The translations under genes were made by a program, and so were the position numbers. This document shows positions 17,508 to 28,428 of a DNA stretch of 64,000 bases, one piece after another. Source of the DNA: an uncultured Bacteroides sp. Its GTDB lineage: Bacteria; Bacteroidota; Bacteroidia; Bacteroidales; Bacteroidaceae. The notes under the pieces are model-generated. The model had not been told where the DNA came from and ran no database searches. It saw only the letters and a list, made by a program, of their open reading frames with translations. Numbering within the stretch: position 1 is the first letter of the stretch; every line of letters begins with the position of its first letter. The stretch is from the NCBI GenBank assembly GCA_958477465.1, contig CAUEFX010000004.1, positions 73,551 through 137,550 on the forward strand, read 5' to 3'.

Positions 17508-18662
17508 ATGTTACATCTTATCTACATCGGAAGATACGAAAGAGCAATCGAACATTTCTCTAAGCAGGTAAAAGAATCATTCTACCATGTATTTACATAC
17601 GCCAAAGCGACCAAAATCATAGACAAAATACGGGAGAAATTCGATGTTATCATATTGTTCGAACAAACCGACCCGAAGAAAGATATCCCGGACATCGAAT
17701 ATCTCCGGAAAAAGTACCCCGGAATATACATGGTGCTTGTGATGAATTCACTCACCAAAGAAGAGAGCCTGCAATATCTGAAAGCAGGGATCAATAATAC
17801 AATCCCCTTCGATGCCACACAGGAAGCCATCGATAGTTTGATCAACTTCCAGATACGCAGAAAGCAACAGAAAATAAAAGAGATGCAACAAAAGGGAGAA
17901 CACATTCAGACGTTCAAACTCCCTCTCTGGAAGAGATGCTTCGATATCTTTTTTTCCAGTCTTGCACTGATCATCTTATCCCCCTTGTTGATTATTACCG
18001 CCATAGCGATCCGCTTGGAAAGTAAAGGAGCGGTTATCTACAAATCCAAACGTGTAGGAAGTAATTACAAGATATTCGACTTTCTGAAATTCCGATCTAT
18101 GTACACAAACGCTGACAAGCACCTGAAAGATTACAATTCATTAAATCAATATCAGGCGGATAGCATAGAAGAGGACGTCATCTGGGAAGAGACACCCGAT
18201 TTCGAGGAAAATGAAGTTCAGAATGTCTTGGTTTCTGATGACTTTGTCATTTCCGAAGAGGCATATATCAATAAAAGAGCACAAGAGCAAAAAAACGCAT
18301 TTGTCAAATTGGAAAACGACCCCCGTATTACACGGGTAGGACGCATCATCCGTAAATATAGCATTGACGAATTGCCCCAGCTTATCAATATCCTAAAAGG
18401 AGACATGTCCATCGTAGGCAACCGGCCGCTTCCTCTTTATGAAGCGGAACTGCTGACCAGTGACGAATACATCGACCGCTTTATGGCCCCTGCCGGATTG
18501 ACCGGGCTTTGGCAAGTAGAGAAGCGGGGTAGCTCCGGAAGAATGTCGGCAGACGAACGTAAACAATTGGATATTAAATATGCAAAGACATTCTCATTCT
18601 GGCTGGACATGAAGATTATCCTGAAAACCGTAACGGCATTTATCCAAAAGGAAAATGTATAA
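17508..18662 (+). CDS. Sugar-phosphate transferase with degenerate N-terminal receiver-like domain
   Basis: Polyprenyl-phosphate sugar-1-phosphate transferase (bacterial sugar transferase, WcaJ/WbaP type) that would start a polysaccharide on the lipid carrier. Residues about 140-384 hold the catalytic part: a hydrophobic hairpin (FFSSLALIILSPLLIITAIA), the FLKFRSMYTNAD motif, the IDELPQLINILKGDMSIVGN motif and LTGLWQVEKRG. A polar insert of about 70 residues splits FRSMY from IDELPQ. Residues 1-130 resemble a receiver fold but lack the usual phospho-acceptor context (VIILFEQTDP in place of xIISDxxMP) and the KPF lysine (IPFDAT). It is 8 nt downstream of a genuine receiver gene. Confidence 0.88.
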   Translation: MLHLIYIGRYERAIEHFSKQVKESFYHVFTYAKATKIIDKIREKFDVIILFEQTDPKKDIPDIEYLRKKYPGIYMVLVMNSLTKEESLQYLKAGINNTIPFDATQEAIDSLINFQIRRKQQKIKEMQQKGEHIQTFKLPLWKRCFDIFFSSLALIILSPLLIITAIAIRLESKGAVIYKSKRVGSNYKIFDFLKFRSMYTNADKHLKDYNSLNQYQADSIEEDVIWEETPDFEENEVQNVLVSDDFVISEEAYINKRAQEQKNAFVKLENDPRITRVGRIIRKYSIDELPQLINILKGDMSIVGNRPLPLYEAELLTSDEYIDRFMAPAGLTGLWQVEKRGSSGRMSADERKQLDIKYAKTFSFWLDMKIILKTVTAFIQKENV

Positions 18663-18675
18663 TATGTATGTCTGA

Positions 18676-19566
18676 ATGATAGACACCCTTTTTCATATCG
18701 CAAACGATTTCTTTTTTTTCTGTATCACATTATCCGGTATATATCTGTTTGTTTTTGCCTTGTTGGCGTTATTCAGATATTCCGGTAAATACCCGGCAAC
18801 AGAAAAGAAGTATCGCTTTGCCTTATTGGTTCCCCCGCAAACTCACATTGAAGAGCTGAAATATCCGAAAGAGCTATACACAGTCATCACCTACAACGAT
18901 CCCGTTGCAGCCGTCAGAGAGCTTGATGAAAGCCGATACGACATCACGGTGATACTGGGAGAAACCACTCATGTCTCCCCGCTTTTACTGCAAGACGTCA
19001 ATGATGCGTACGATGCAGGTGCAATGGCTATGCAGTTGCACCACATTATCGAACATCGCCCCACCGGAAAGATTCGCCGAAAAGCCATCCGTGAAGAGGT
19101 AAGAAACTCAATCTACAGGCAAGGGCATGTGCAGGCAGGTCTTTCTTCCGCACTCGAGAAGACAGACATAGCCATAGACACCCAATGGCTGAAGCAAAAT
19201 CTGAAAACTGCGAAAAGCAACCTTGAAAGCAGACTATTAAGACAGAATATTTTCATAGAATATCTGCCCCATGTACTTGTGTACAGTGATTCTCCCCGTC
19301 CACTTCCCTACTTCATGTCCAAGTGGAAGGCTCTATACAGACTTCCGGGAGTGCTGCTTGCCGGAAACTGGGATTATGCCGACAAACTGTTCCGCCAACT
19401 GATTCCATCCTGGAAAGTCCTGTTCATGATTTGCAGTATCGGGTGCATCGCCACCACTAGTTATGACTGGCCTCTCTCACTAAGATGGTGGCTGCTGTTA
19501 TTCGGCCTACTGTTCACCATCTGCCTGGCCATCCCCGACTATCTGGTAGAAAAGAAAAACAAATAA
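18676..19566 (+). CDS. Membrane protein resembling a degenerate family 2 glycosyltransferase
   Basis: 296 residues with one N-terminal membrane helix (about 10-33) and two near the C-terminus (about 247-263 and 266-288), around a cytoplasmic middle. The layout and phrases such as DITVILGETTHVSPLLL and AGAMAMQLHH recall GT2 polysaccharide synthases, but the usual DxD and QxxRW motifs are missing. It may therefore be a non-catalytic partner or a remnant enzyme. It starts 13 nt after the sugar transferase, clearly in the same operon. The GT2 link is by eye and uncertain. Confidence 0.5.
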   Translation: MIDTLFHIANDFFFFCITLSGIYLFVFALLALFRYSGKYPATEKKYRFALLVPPQTHIEELKYPKELYTVITYNDPVAAVRELDESRYDITVILGETTHVSPLLLQDVNDAYDAGAMAMQLHHIIEHRPTGKIRRKAIREEVRNSIYRQGHVQAGLSSALEKTDIAIDTQWLKQNLKTAKSNLESRLLRQNIFIEYLPHVLVYSDSPRPLPYFMSKWKALYRLPGVLLAGNWDYADKLFRQLIPSWKVLFMICSIGCIATTSYDWPLSLRWWLLLFGLLFTICLAIPDYLVEKKNK

Positions 19567-19611
19567 TCCTGAGGTCTTCAATAATAAAGTCTTCAATAAT
19601 TCTTCAACAAT

Positions 19612-20238
19612 ATGAATATCGGAAAACTTAAAAATAGCATCAAGCAACATGCCGGCTTAAAGAAAGCGTTACACAGATTTATCATGCATCCGGTAAAGAC
19701 AAGGCCCAATTGGTGGATACGGCTATTTTACTTCACCTATCTGAAACGTGGGAAAGGCTCGGTGATTTACCGCAGTGTACGCAAGGACCTCCCCCCTTTC
19801 CGCCGTTTTTCATTAGGAAGATACTCGGTTGTAGAGGACTTCTCTTGTCTCAACAATGCCGTGGGAGATTTAATCATTGGAGATCATACCCGTATCGGAT
19901 TGGGCAATACCATCATAGGCCCGGTGCAAATAGGTAACCACGTAAATCTGGGACAAAACGTAACTGTCACCGGATTAAACCATAACTATGCGGATGTCGA
20001 CAGACCGATTGACGAACAGGGAGTGACTACCCTGCCGATCACCATCGAAGACGATGTATGGGTAGGTGCCAATGCTGTCATACTGCCGGGAGTCACTCTT
20101 GGAAAGCACTGTATCGTAGCCGCCGGCAGTGTAGTCAGCCGTTCGATGCCGGCCTATACGGTATGCGCAGGAACCCCCGCACGCGTCATCAAACGCTATG
20201 ATCCGGTAAGTAAAGAGTGGAAAAAAGAGCAAAAGTAA
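19612..20238 (+). CDS. Hexapeptide-repeat O-acyltransferase (LbH/maltose acetyltransferase-like)
   Basis: A 208-residue left-handed beta-helix protein. Hexapeptide repeats run through [20 protein letters not shown] and on to [19 protein letters not shown]; the probable catalytic His is in [10 protein letters not shown], and the end [13 protein letters not shown] is typical. It likely acetylates a sugar or lipid-linked glycan using acetyl-CoA. Last gene of the receiver/sugar-transferase operon, so it probably decorates that polysaccharide. Confidence 0.85.
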   Translation: MNIGKLKNSIKQHAGLKKALHRFIMHPVKTRPNWWIRLFYFTYLKRGKGSVIYRSVRKDLPPFRRFSLGRYSVVEDFSCLNNAVGDLIIGDHTRIGLGNTIIGPVQIGNHVNLGQNVTVTGLNHNYADVDRPIDEQGVTTLPITIEDDVWVGANAVILPGVTLGKHCIVAAGSVVSRSMPAYTVCAGTPARVIKRYDPVSKEWKKEQK

Positions 20239-20283
20239 CTATATATAGTTAGAAGGGCTATGTAATATACCTCATTAAAGGGA

Positions 20284-20314
20284 TTGTGCCACTGCTTGAA
20301 ACGCCCTATCTTTG
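20284..20314 (+). promoter_or_regulatory. Promoter of a putative small RNA
   Basis: TTG at 20284-20286, 20-nt spacer, -7 box TATCTTTG at 20307-20314. Just upstream, TATGTAATATACCTCATTAAAG (20259-20280) matches the trp leader at 5861-5881 except for one extra A. Confidence 0.6.
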
Positions 20315-20320
20315 CAGTAT

Positions 20321-20420
20321 CAGAATTTAATTAATTAGTCATAATTTTATTACGTAGCCACATTTAAGTAAAATGAAACAGCGTCCTGTCGAAGTGATTT
20401 CGCCAGGATTTTGTTTTTTT
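20321..20420 (+). ncRNA. Putative small RNA with intrinsic terminator
   Basis: A consensus promoter drives about 100 nt without a credible gene. The RNA ends in a hairpin, TCCTGTCGAA (20384-20393) with TTCGCCAGGA (20399-20408), one mismatch and a 5-nt loop, then TTTTGTTTTTTT. A 24-codon frame from an internal ATG at 20373 runs through the terminator and is unlikely to be made. No known family was recognised. It could instead be a short 3' extension of the upstream operon's control region. Confidence 0.5.
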
Positions 20421-20452
20421 CCCAAACTCCTCTTCACCAGAAGCTAAAAAAA

Positions 20453-20546
20453 GAGGTGTGTCAAAACTCCCTTTTTTAGAGATTCCCCCGCTATGAATAT
20501 CTGTAGCAGGGGCGAATCTTTTATTTGGACATTATGACACACCCTC
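20453..20546. repeat. Palindromic intergenic element A with terminal inverted repeats
   Basis: It starts GAGGTGTGTCAAAACT and ends GGACATTATGACACACCCTC; the ends are inverted copies (GTGTGTCA / TGACACAC). Inside is a terminator-like hairpin, GATTCCCCCGCT with AGCAGGGGCGAATC, plus T tract. Its ends match element B at 24364-24533, while the inner stems differ in sequence. It lies between convergent genes and may act as a two-way terminator. Confidence 0.65.
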
Positions 20547-20571
20547 GAATACATACACACTCAAGGTCGGC

Positions 20572-20835
20572 TTACTGACCTGCCTCACTCAACTTCTCTT
20601 TCACATCATTGGCTTTATCGGCAACTTTACCGGCTATCTTCACGCCTGCTTTCACTGCTTTTTCCTTGGCATCCACCATTGCAGTTTCCGCATCTGCCTC
20701 TATTTCCCGAAGTGCATTGAATACATCATTTTTCAACTTCTTAGCTTTTGCTGTGCGCGAAAAATGATAAACCAGCGCACCAATGGTAGAACCGATCCCC
20801 AGTCCTACCCAGAATTTAGTACTTCCACATTCCAT
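20572..20835 (-). CDS. Small YtxH-like protein with N-terminal membrane helix
   Basis: 87 residues: MECGSTKFWVGLGIGSTIGALVYHF is a glycine-rich membrane helix, followed by a long charged, Ala/Lys/Glu-rich amphipathic helix. This is the YtxH/small stress-protein layout; the role is unknown. The ATG at 20835 was chosen over a TTG two codons upstream. Monocistronic. Confidence 0.65.
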   Translation of the reverse strand: MECGSTKFWVGLGIGSTIGALVYHFSRTAKAKKLKNDVFNALREIEADAETAMVDAKEKAVKAGVKIAGKVADKANDVKEKLSEAGQ

Positions 20836-21224
20836 AATCAAATCAATTTATGTTAGTTTACAAACGTTCTGAATACACCTTTTCACCTATATATACGATA
20901 AGAACAATTCTGTCGGAAGAAAGGTTCAGAAACCTGCCACTTTACTGCCACAAGGCATGTTGGAAAAAAATCTTGCAGATTCCACCGATATACAATATAT
21001 TTCCGTAACTTTAACCTCTGAGAATACAGTGACAATCATTTTAATGCCGTAACAGAGTACTATAGTTTTAACAAGATACCGCTATATTTCTGATATTCAA
21101 ATGAGTAACTTCACTCTCATATCACTTTGAATTAGCTTTCTATTTCAGCAGACAACTAAAGCGTAGCTAAGCCATGCCGATGATTCATTTACCGATTTTG
21201 TGAACCAATAATAAATTCAACACC
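20836..21224. other. Spacer without a recognised gene
   Basis: 389 nt between the YtxH-like gene and the fucosidase gene, with divergent promoters expected. No frame, tRNA or strong hairpin was seen. GCTATATTTC near 21083-21092 weakly resembles a -7 box for the fucosidase gene but would give a long leader. Confidence 0.4.
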
Positions 21225-22607
21225 ATGAAGAGACCTTTTTTCTTATTTGCATTTTTACTCTATACTTTCTGTTTATCAGCACAGCAACAAGAGATACCTG
21301 TGCCCAGACCTCACCAATTAAAATGGCATGAAGCTGAAATGGGAGCGGTATTCCACTATGACCTACACGTATTCGACGGTATTCGTTACGGGCAGGGCGA
21401 CAATCGTATCAACCCGATGGAAGACTATAATATTTTCAACCCCACCGAGCTGGATACCGACCAGTGGGTATTGGCGGCAAAAGCCGCCGGATGCAAATTT
21501 GCCATACTGACGGCTACCCACGAAACCGGCTTCGGCCTTTGGCAAAGCGACGTCAATCCTTATTGTCTGAAAGCTGTAAAATGGCGGGATGGCAAGGGAG
21601 ATATTGTTCGCGACTTCGTCAACTCCTGCCGCAAGTATGACCTGCAACCGGGTATTTATATCGGTATACGCTGGAATTCCCTGTTTGGTATCCACAATTT
21701 CAAGGCAGAAGGAGAAGGGGAGTTTGCCCATAATCGTCAGACATGGTACAAACGCCTATGCGAAAAGATGGTAACGGAACTTTGCACCCGTTATGGAGAC
21801 TTATATATGATATGGTTTGACGGCGGAGCCGATGATCCCCGTGGCGATGGACCGGACGTAGAACCAATCGTCAACAAATATCAACCGGAATGTCTTTTCT
21901 ATCATAATGTCAACCGCGCCGACTTCCGTTGGGGAGGCTCTGAAACGGGTACGGTGGGATATCCTTGCTGGTCTACTTTCCCCTATCCATACAGCCACAG
22001 TAATGCCACCGAACCGGCACGCGACCATAATCAGTTATTAAAACAAGGAGACAAAGATGGTAAATTCTGGGTGCCGGCCATGGCCGATACTCCGCTGCGC
22101 GGCGCTAACGGTCGCCACGAGTGGTTTTGGGAACCGGATGATGAGAATAACATCTATCCACTGGACGTCTTGATAGATAAATATGAAAAATCAGTGGGAC
22201 GAAACGCAACCCTCATCCTCGGCCTGACTCCCGATCCTAATGGTCTGATTCCTACGGGAGACGCTCAACGCCTCAAGGAATTGGGAGACGAAATCAACCG
22301 GCGTTTCTCTTCACCTATCGCACAAATTTCAGGACAAAAGAAAAGCCTGCTCCTGAATCTTGGAAAGAAACAAATGGTAAATTACTGCATTATCCAGGAA
22401 AACATAAAAAATGGGGAACGTATCCGCCAATATAAAGTAGAAGCAAAAGTGAACGGAAAATGGCAGACAATCTGTAAAGGAGAGTCCGTAGGGCACAAGC
22501 GCATCGAAAAGTTTGAACAGATAGAAGCAAGTGCATTAAGATTAACGATTCCTGAATCTATTGCATTGCCGGACATTATCGACTTCAGCATATACTCAGT
22601 AAATTAG
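21225..22607 (+). CDS. Alpha-L-fucosidase, GH29
   Basis: Exported exo-glycosidase removing alpha-L-fucose from host glycans. Signal peptide about residues 1-19 (FFLFAFLLYTFCLSAQ). The GH29 barrel shows HYDLHVFDG, CKFAILTATHETGFGLW and the catalytic nucleophile in MIWFDGG (Asp about 199). Residues after about 345 look like a small beta-sandwich (galactose-binding-like) domain. 460 residues, in the range of alpha-1,3/4-type GH29 enzymes; linkage preference is inferred only. It is paired with a sulfatase 121 nt downstream. Confidence 0.88.
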   Translation: MKRPFFLFAFLLYTFCLSAQQQEIPVPRPHQLKWHEAEMGAVFHYDLHVFDGIRYGQGDNRINPMEDYNIFNPTELDTDQWVLAAKAAGCKFAILTATHETGFGLWQSDVNPYCLKAVKWRDGKGDIVRDFVNSCRKYDLQPGIYIGIRWNSLFGIHNFKAEGEGEFAHNRQTWYKRLCEKMVTELCTRYGDLYMIWFDGGADDPRGDGPDVEPIVNKYQPECLFYHNVNRADFRWGGSETGTVGYPCWSTFPYPYSHSNATEPARDHNQLLKQGDKDGKFWVPAMADTPLRGANGRHEWFWEPDDENNIYPLDVLIDKYEKSVGRNATLILGLTPDPNGLIPTGDAQRLKELGDEINRRFSSPIAQISGQKKSLLLNLGKKQMVNYCIIQENIKNGERIRQYKVEAKVNGKWQTICKGESVGHKRIEKFEQIEASALRLTIPESIALPDIIDFSIYSVN

Positions 22608-22651
22608 CCTCGGAGATACAAAAAAAAGGAGAATTACCATTACATACATGA

Positions 22652-22721
22652 ACATGAGTACATGAATATATGGACATGAATATATGAACATAGATATATG
22701 AACATGAATACATTAATATAA
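22652..22721 (+). repeat. Five tandem 14-nt degenerate repeats upstream of the sulfatase
   Basis: Units of 14 nt start at 22652, 22666, 22680, 22694 and 22708 with pattern ATATATGAACATGA and variants. The array ends 7 nt before the sulfatase ATG (22729), so it includes its ribosome-binding region. It contains several out-of-frame ATG codons. Gain or loss of a unit would change the leader by 14 nt. Confidence 0.75.
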
Positions 22722-22728
22722 TACCCCC

Positions 22729-24288
22729 ATGAACAAAAAAGTATTATTGCCTCTGGCACTTACACCACTAACAATAAGCGGTCTGCAAGCCGAGAACGGT
22801 AGTTCACGAAATGAACGCATAGACAAACGTCCTAATATCATCCTCTTTATGGTAGACGATATGGGATGGCAGGACACTTCACTGCCTTTTTGGACTGAGA
22901 AAACCCATTACAACGAACTGTACGAAACTCCGAACATGGAACGACTGGCACGTCAGGGAATGATGTTCACCCAAGCGTATGCCAGCAGCATCAGTTCACC
23001 GTCCCGATGCAGCCTCATAACCGGAACGAATGCCGCCCGCCACCGGGTAACCAACTGGACCCTGCAAAAGAATACACTGACAGACCGCAAGGACAAGCTG
23101 CTGTCCGTACCCGACTGGAATTATAACGGTGTCAGCCAGGTGCCCGGAACTAACAATACCTTTGTTGGCACCTCTTTCGTTGAACTGCTGAAGGACAACG
23201 GCTATCATACCATCCATTGCGGAAAAGCGCACTTCGGCGCTATCGACACCCCGGGAGAAGACCCGCACCATTGGGGATTCGAAGTAAACATTGCCGGACA
23301 CGCTGCCGGCGGACTTGCCAGTTATCTGGGAGAAGAGAATTACGGACACACCAAGGACGGGAAACCTGTGTCATTAATGTCTGTCCCCGGATTAGAGAAA
23401 TACTGGGGAACAGAGACGTTTGTAACGGAAGCACTGACCTTGGAGGCTATCAAAGCACTGGATAAAGCTAAAAAGTATAATCAGCCTTTCTACCTGTATA
23501 TGTCACAGTACGCTATCCATATTCCTTTGAATAAAGATATGCGTTTCTATGAAAAATACAAGAAAAAAGGGATGACCGACCATGAAGCCGCTTATGCCAC
23601 ATTGATCGAAGGCATGGACAAAAGCCTTGGCGACCTGATGGACTGGCTCGAAAAGAACGGGGAAGCCGACAACACCATCATCATCTTCATGAGCGACAAC
23701 GGCGGACTTGCTTCCGAATCCGGTTGGCGCGACGGTAAACTGCATACCCAGAACTATCCCCTGAACAGTGGCAAAGGCTCAACATACGAAGGTGGTATCC
23801 GCGAACCGATGATCGTCAGCTGGCCACACGTAGTAGAACCCAACAGCCGGTGTGATGACTATCTGCTGATTGAAGATTTTTATCCTACCATTCTGGAGAT
23901 GGCAGGTATAAAGAAGTATAAAACCGTGCAACCGATAGACGGTGTCAGCTTTATGCCCTTGCTGAAACAGACGGGCAATCCCTCCAAAGGCCGAAGCCTG
24001 TTCTGGAACATGCCCAATAACTGGGGAAATGACGGACCGGGTATCAACTTTAACTGCGCCGTCCGAAAAGGAGACTGGAAGCTGATTTACTATTATGCCA
24101 CAGGCAAGAAAGAGCTCTTCAACATCCCGGAAGATATCGGTGAAAAGAAGGATCTGAGTGCACAACATCCCGACATCGTGAGACGACTCTCGAAAGAACT
24201 GGGGAACTATCTGAGAAAAGTAGGCGGACAGCGCCCCATCGTCAAAGCGACAGGAAAACCTTGCCCGTGGCCGGACGATGTGAAATAA
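22729..24288 (+). CDS. Secreted sulfatase, S1 family, serine-type
   Basis: Removes sulfate esters from glycans in the periplasm or at the surface. Signal peptide about residues 1-21. The metal-site motif NIILFMVDDMGWQD is followed by the active-site signature SSPSRCSLITG, in which Ser89 takes the place of Cys. It must therefore be oxidised to formylglycine by a radical-SAM maturase (anSME) encoded elsewhere. A C-terminal metal motif, FMSDNGG, is present. 519 residues. It probably works with the GH29 fucosidase just upstream on sulfated, fucosylated mucin glycans; the exact substrate is unknown. Confidence 0.9.
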   Translation: MNKKVLLPLALTPLTISGLQAENGSSRNERIDKRPNIILFMVDDMGWQDTSLPFWTEKTHYNELYETPNMERLARQGMMFTQAYASSISSPSRCSLITGTNAARHRVTNWTLQKNTLTDRKDKLLSVPDWNYNGVSQVPGTNNTFVGTSFVELLKDNGYHTIHCGKAHFGAIDTPGEDPHHWGFEVNIAGHAAGGLASYLGEENYGHTKDGKPVSLMSVPGLEKYWGTETFVTEALTLEAIKALDKAKKYNQPFYLYMSQYAIHIPLNKDMRFYEKYKKKGMTDHEAAYATLIEGMDKSLGDLMDWLEKNGEADNTIIIFMSDNGGLASESGWRDGKLHTQNYPLNSGKGSTYEGGIREPMIVSWPHVVEPNSRCDDYLLIEDFYPTILEMAGIKKYKTVQPIDGVSFMPLLKQTGNPSKGRSLFWNMPNNWGNDGPGINFNCAVRKGDWKLIYYYATGKKELFNIPEDIGEKKDLSAQHPDIVRRLSKELGNYLRKVGGQRPIVKATGKPCPWPDDVK

Positions 24289-24363
24289 CGGACAGTTGCT
24301 GACAGTAACGGCCTAATCTAAAAGAGGGAGGCATCAAAATACACCTTTCTAGTAAAAAATTAA

Positions 24364-24533
24364 GAGTGTGTCAAAACTGAATTTTAAGGGAGGAAAACTT
24401 TCAATCTCACTCTATTCAACCATAAAAAGAGCCATATCACTGCTCAAAAATAGAGTTGATATGGCTCTTTTTTTATATCTATTGATTACAATCTGTAACT
24501 TTTTAAAGTGGACATTTTAGTTTTGACACACTC
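24364..24533. repeat. Palindromic intergenic element B with perfect 15-nt terminal inverted repeats
   Basis: GAGTGTGTCAAAACT at 24364-24378 is an exact inverted copy of 24519-24533. Inside is a strong hairpin, AGAGCCATATCA with TGATATGGCTCT, followed by a T run. The right flank GTGGACATTTTAGTTTTGACACACTC parallels the right end of element A. It lies between the convergent sulfatase and ABC-F genes and probably terminates both. No transposase gene inside. Confidence 0.75.
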
Positions 24534-24610
24534 TCGATTTCTTAGTTTTATGTATTTGGACACCCCCTCCTTTTCCTTACTATCAGGGGATGCCCAAGGT
24601 TCAAATCAGT

Positions 24611-26546
<1,936 letters not shown>

Positions 26547-27125
26547 ATGAATCCAAAAGAAAAAGAAACAAAAAAAGAGCGGAACAATCAGGATATTGAA
26601 AATATCGCAGACGAACAGTTGCAAGAAGAGACAACTGATCAGGGAGCCCCTCTTACCAAAGAAGAAGAGTTGGAACAGGAGTTGAAAAAAGCAAATGAAA
26701 CCATTGAAGACCAGAAGGATAAATATCTTCGTCTGTCGGCTGAATTTGACAATTACCGGAAACGTACGGTAAAAGAGAAAGCCGAATTGATTTTGAATGG
26801 AAGTGAAAAGAGCCTCAGCAGCATACTTCCTGTTGTAGACGATTTGGAGCGTGCTCTTCAGACAATGGAAAAAGCAACCGATGTGGCAGCCGTGAAAGAG
26901 GGAGTGGAACTGATCTATAACAAATTTATTTCCTTGTTAGGACAAAATGGCGTGAAAGTAATCGAGACCAAAGACAAAGCGTTGAATACCGATTACCATG
27001 AAGCCATTGCAGTAGTCCCTGCACCGTCTGAAAAGCAAAAAGGAAAGATCCTTGATTGTGTACAAACCGGATATACACTGAACGATAAAGTACTGCGCCA
27101 CGCAAAAGTAGTAGTTGGAGAATAA
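26547..27125 (+). CDS. grpE: Nucleotide exchange factor GrpE
   Basis: Co-chaperone that releases ADP from DnaK. 192 residues with a long charged coiled-coil N-terminus (about 1-90), the family stretch LRLSAEFDNYRKRT, and a C-terminal beta domain (VIETKDKALNTDYHEAI; VLRHAKVVVGE). It is 9 nt before dnaJ, the usual chaperone pair; dnaK is not in the window. Confidence 0.95.
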   Translation: MNPKEKETKKERNNQDIENIADEQLQEETTDQGAPLTKEEELEQELKKANETIEDQKDKYLRLSAEFDNYRKRTVKEKAELILNGSEKSLSSILPVVDDLERALQTMEKATDVAAVKEGVELIYNKFISLLGQNGVKVIETKDKALNTDYHEAIAVVPAPSEKQKGKILDCVQTGYTLNDKVLRHAKVVVGE

Positions 27126-27134
27126 AATAAATAT

Positions 27135-28310
27135 ATGGAAAAGAGAGACTACTATGAAGTGCTGGAGGTGACAAAAACCGCCACAGCAGAAGAAATAAAG
27201 AAAGCGTATCGTAAAAAAGCAATCCAGTATCATCCGGATAAAAACCCGGGTGATAAGGTGGCGGAAGAAAAATTCAAAGAAGCAGCCGAAGCATACGACG
27301 TACTGAGTAATCCGGATAAGCGTGCCCGTTACGATCAGTTCGGTCATGCAGGTATGAGCGGTGCCGCCGGAAATGGAGGTCCGTTCGGAGGTTTCAGTGG
27401 AGGAATGTCTATGGATGACATCTTCTCTATGTTCGGTGATATTTTTGGTGGCCGCGGTGGTGGCGGTGGCTTTGGAGGTTTCAGCGGATTTGGTGGTGGC
27501 GGCAGCCAGCAGCAAAGACGTTACCGTGGCTCTGACCTTCGCGTAAAAGTAAAACTGACATTGAAAGAGATCTCTACGGGCGTAGAAAAGAAATTCAAAT
27601 TAAAAAAATACGTGCCTTGTACGCACTGCCACGGAACAGGTGCAGAAGGTGACGGCGGTTCGGAAACATGTCCGACCTGTAAGGGAAGCGGTTCGGTAAT
27701 CCGCAACCAGCAAACCATTCTGGGAACGATGCAAACACGTACCACCTGCCCCACTTGCAACGGTGAAGGTAAAATCATTAAAAACAAGTGTAAGGAGTGC
27801 GGTGGCGATGGCATTGTATACGGAGAAGAAGTAGTTACCGTGAAAATTCCTGCCGGAGTAGCCGAAGGTATGCAACTGTCCATGAGCGGAAAAGGAAATG
27901 CCGGTAAACATAATGGTGTACCGGGAGATCTGCTGATCCTGGTAGAAGAAGAACCGGATAAAAACCTGATCCGCGATGAGAACGATCTGGTATACAACCT
28001 GCTTCTCAGTTTCCCGGCTGCCGCCTTGGGTGGTGCAGTCGAGATACCTACCATCGATGGTAAAGTAAAAGTAAAGATCGATGCAGGAACACAACCGGGT
28101 AAAGTTCTTCGTCTGCGTGGCAAAGGATTACCGAGTGTCAACGGGTACGGTACAGGAGACCTGCTGGTAAACGTAAGTATTTATGTGCCGGAAGCATTGA
28201 CAAAAGAAGAGAAGAGCACACTTGAAAAATTGGATGCTTCTGACAACTTCAAGCCGAATACTTCTATAAAAGAAAAGATTTTCAAGAAGTTCAAAAGTCT
28301 CTTTGACTGA
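27135..28310 (+). CDS. dnaJ: Chaperone DnaJ
   Basis: Hsp40 co-chaperone that delivers unfolded proteins to DnaK. The J domain (1-70) has the HPD motif in [10 protein letters not shown] long Gly/Phe-rich region (about 75-130) follows. The zinc centre has four CxxCxGxG repeats: [24 protein letters not shown] and CKECGGDG. A substrate-binding C-terminus follows. 391 residues, full length. Confidence 0.97.
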   Translation: MEKRDYYEVLEVTKTATAEEIKKAYRKKAIQYHPDKNPGDKVAEEKFKEAAEAYDVLSNPDKRARYDQFGHAGMSGAAGNGGPFGGFSGGMSMDDIFSMFGDIFGGRGGGGGFGGFSGFGGGGSQQQRRYRGSDLRVKVKLTLKEISTGVEKKFKLKKYVPCTHCHGTGAEGDGGSETCPTCKGSGSVIRNQQTILGTMQTRTTCPTCNGEGKIIKNKCKECGGDGIVYGEEVVTVKIPAGVAEGMQLSMSGKGNAGKHNGVPGDLLILVEEEPDKNLIRDENDLVYNLLLSFPAAALGGAVEIPTIDGKVKVKIDAGTQPGKVLRLRGKGLPSVNGYGTGDLLVNVSIYVPEALTKEEKSTLEKLDASDNFKPNTSIKEKIFKKFKSLFD

Positions 28311-28367
28311 TAATACATAGTCATTGAATTGACAAATATCCGAAGAGGGTGTCGATACACCTGAATT

Positions 28368-28414
28368 AAAAAGCCACCCTTGCCACAGACATCTGTAGCA
28401 AGGGTGGCTTTTTT
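28368..28414. terminator. Bidirectional terminator between dnaJ and nanS
   Basis: AAAAAGCCACCCTTGC pairs with GCAAGGGTGGCTTTTTT around a 14-nt loop that can itself fold (CAGA/TCTG). A-rich and T-rich flanks let it work both ways between these convergent genes. A short GGTGTCGATACACC palindrome lies just before it (28348-28361). Confidence 0.8.
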
Positions 28415-28428
28415 AACAAATCATACTT

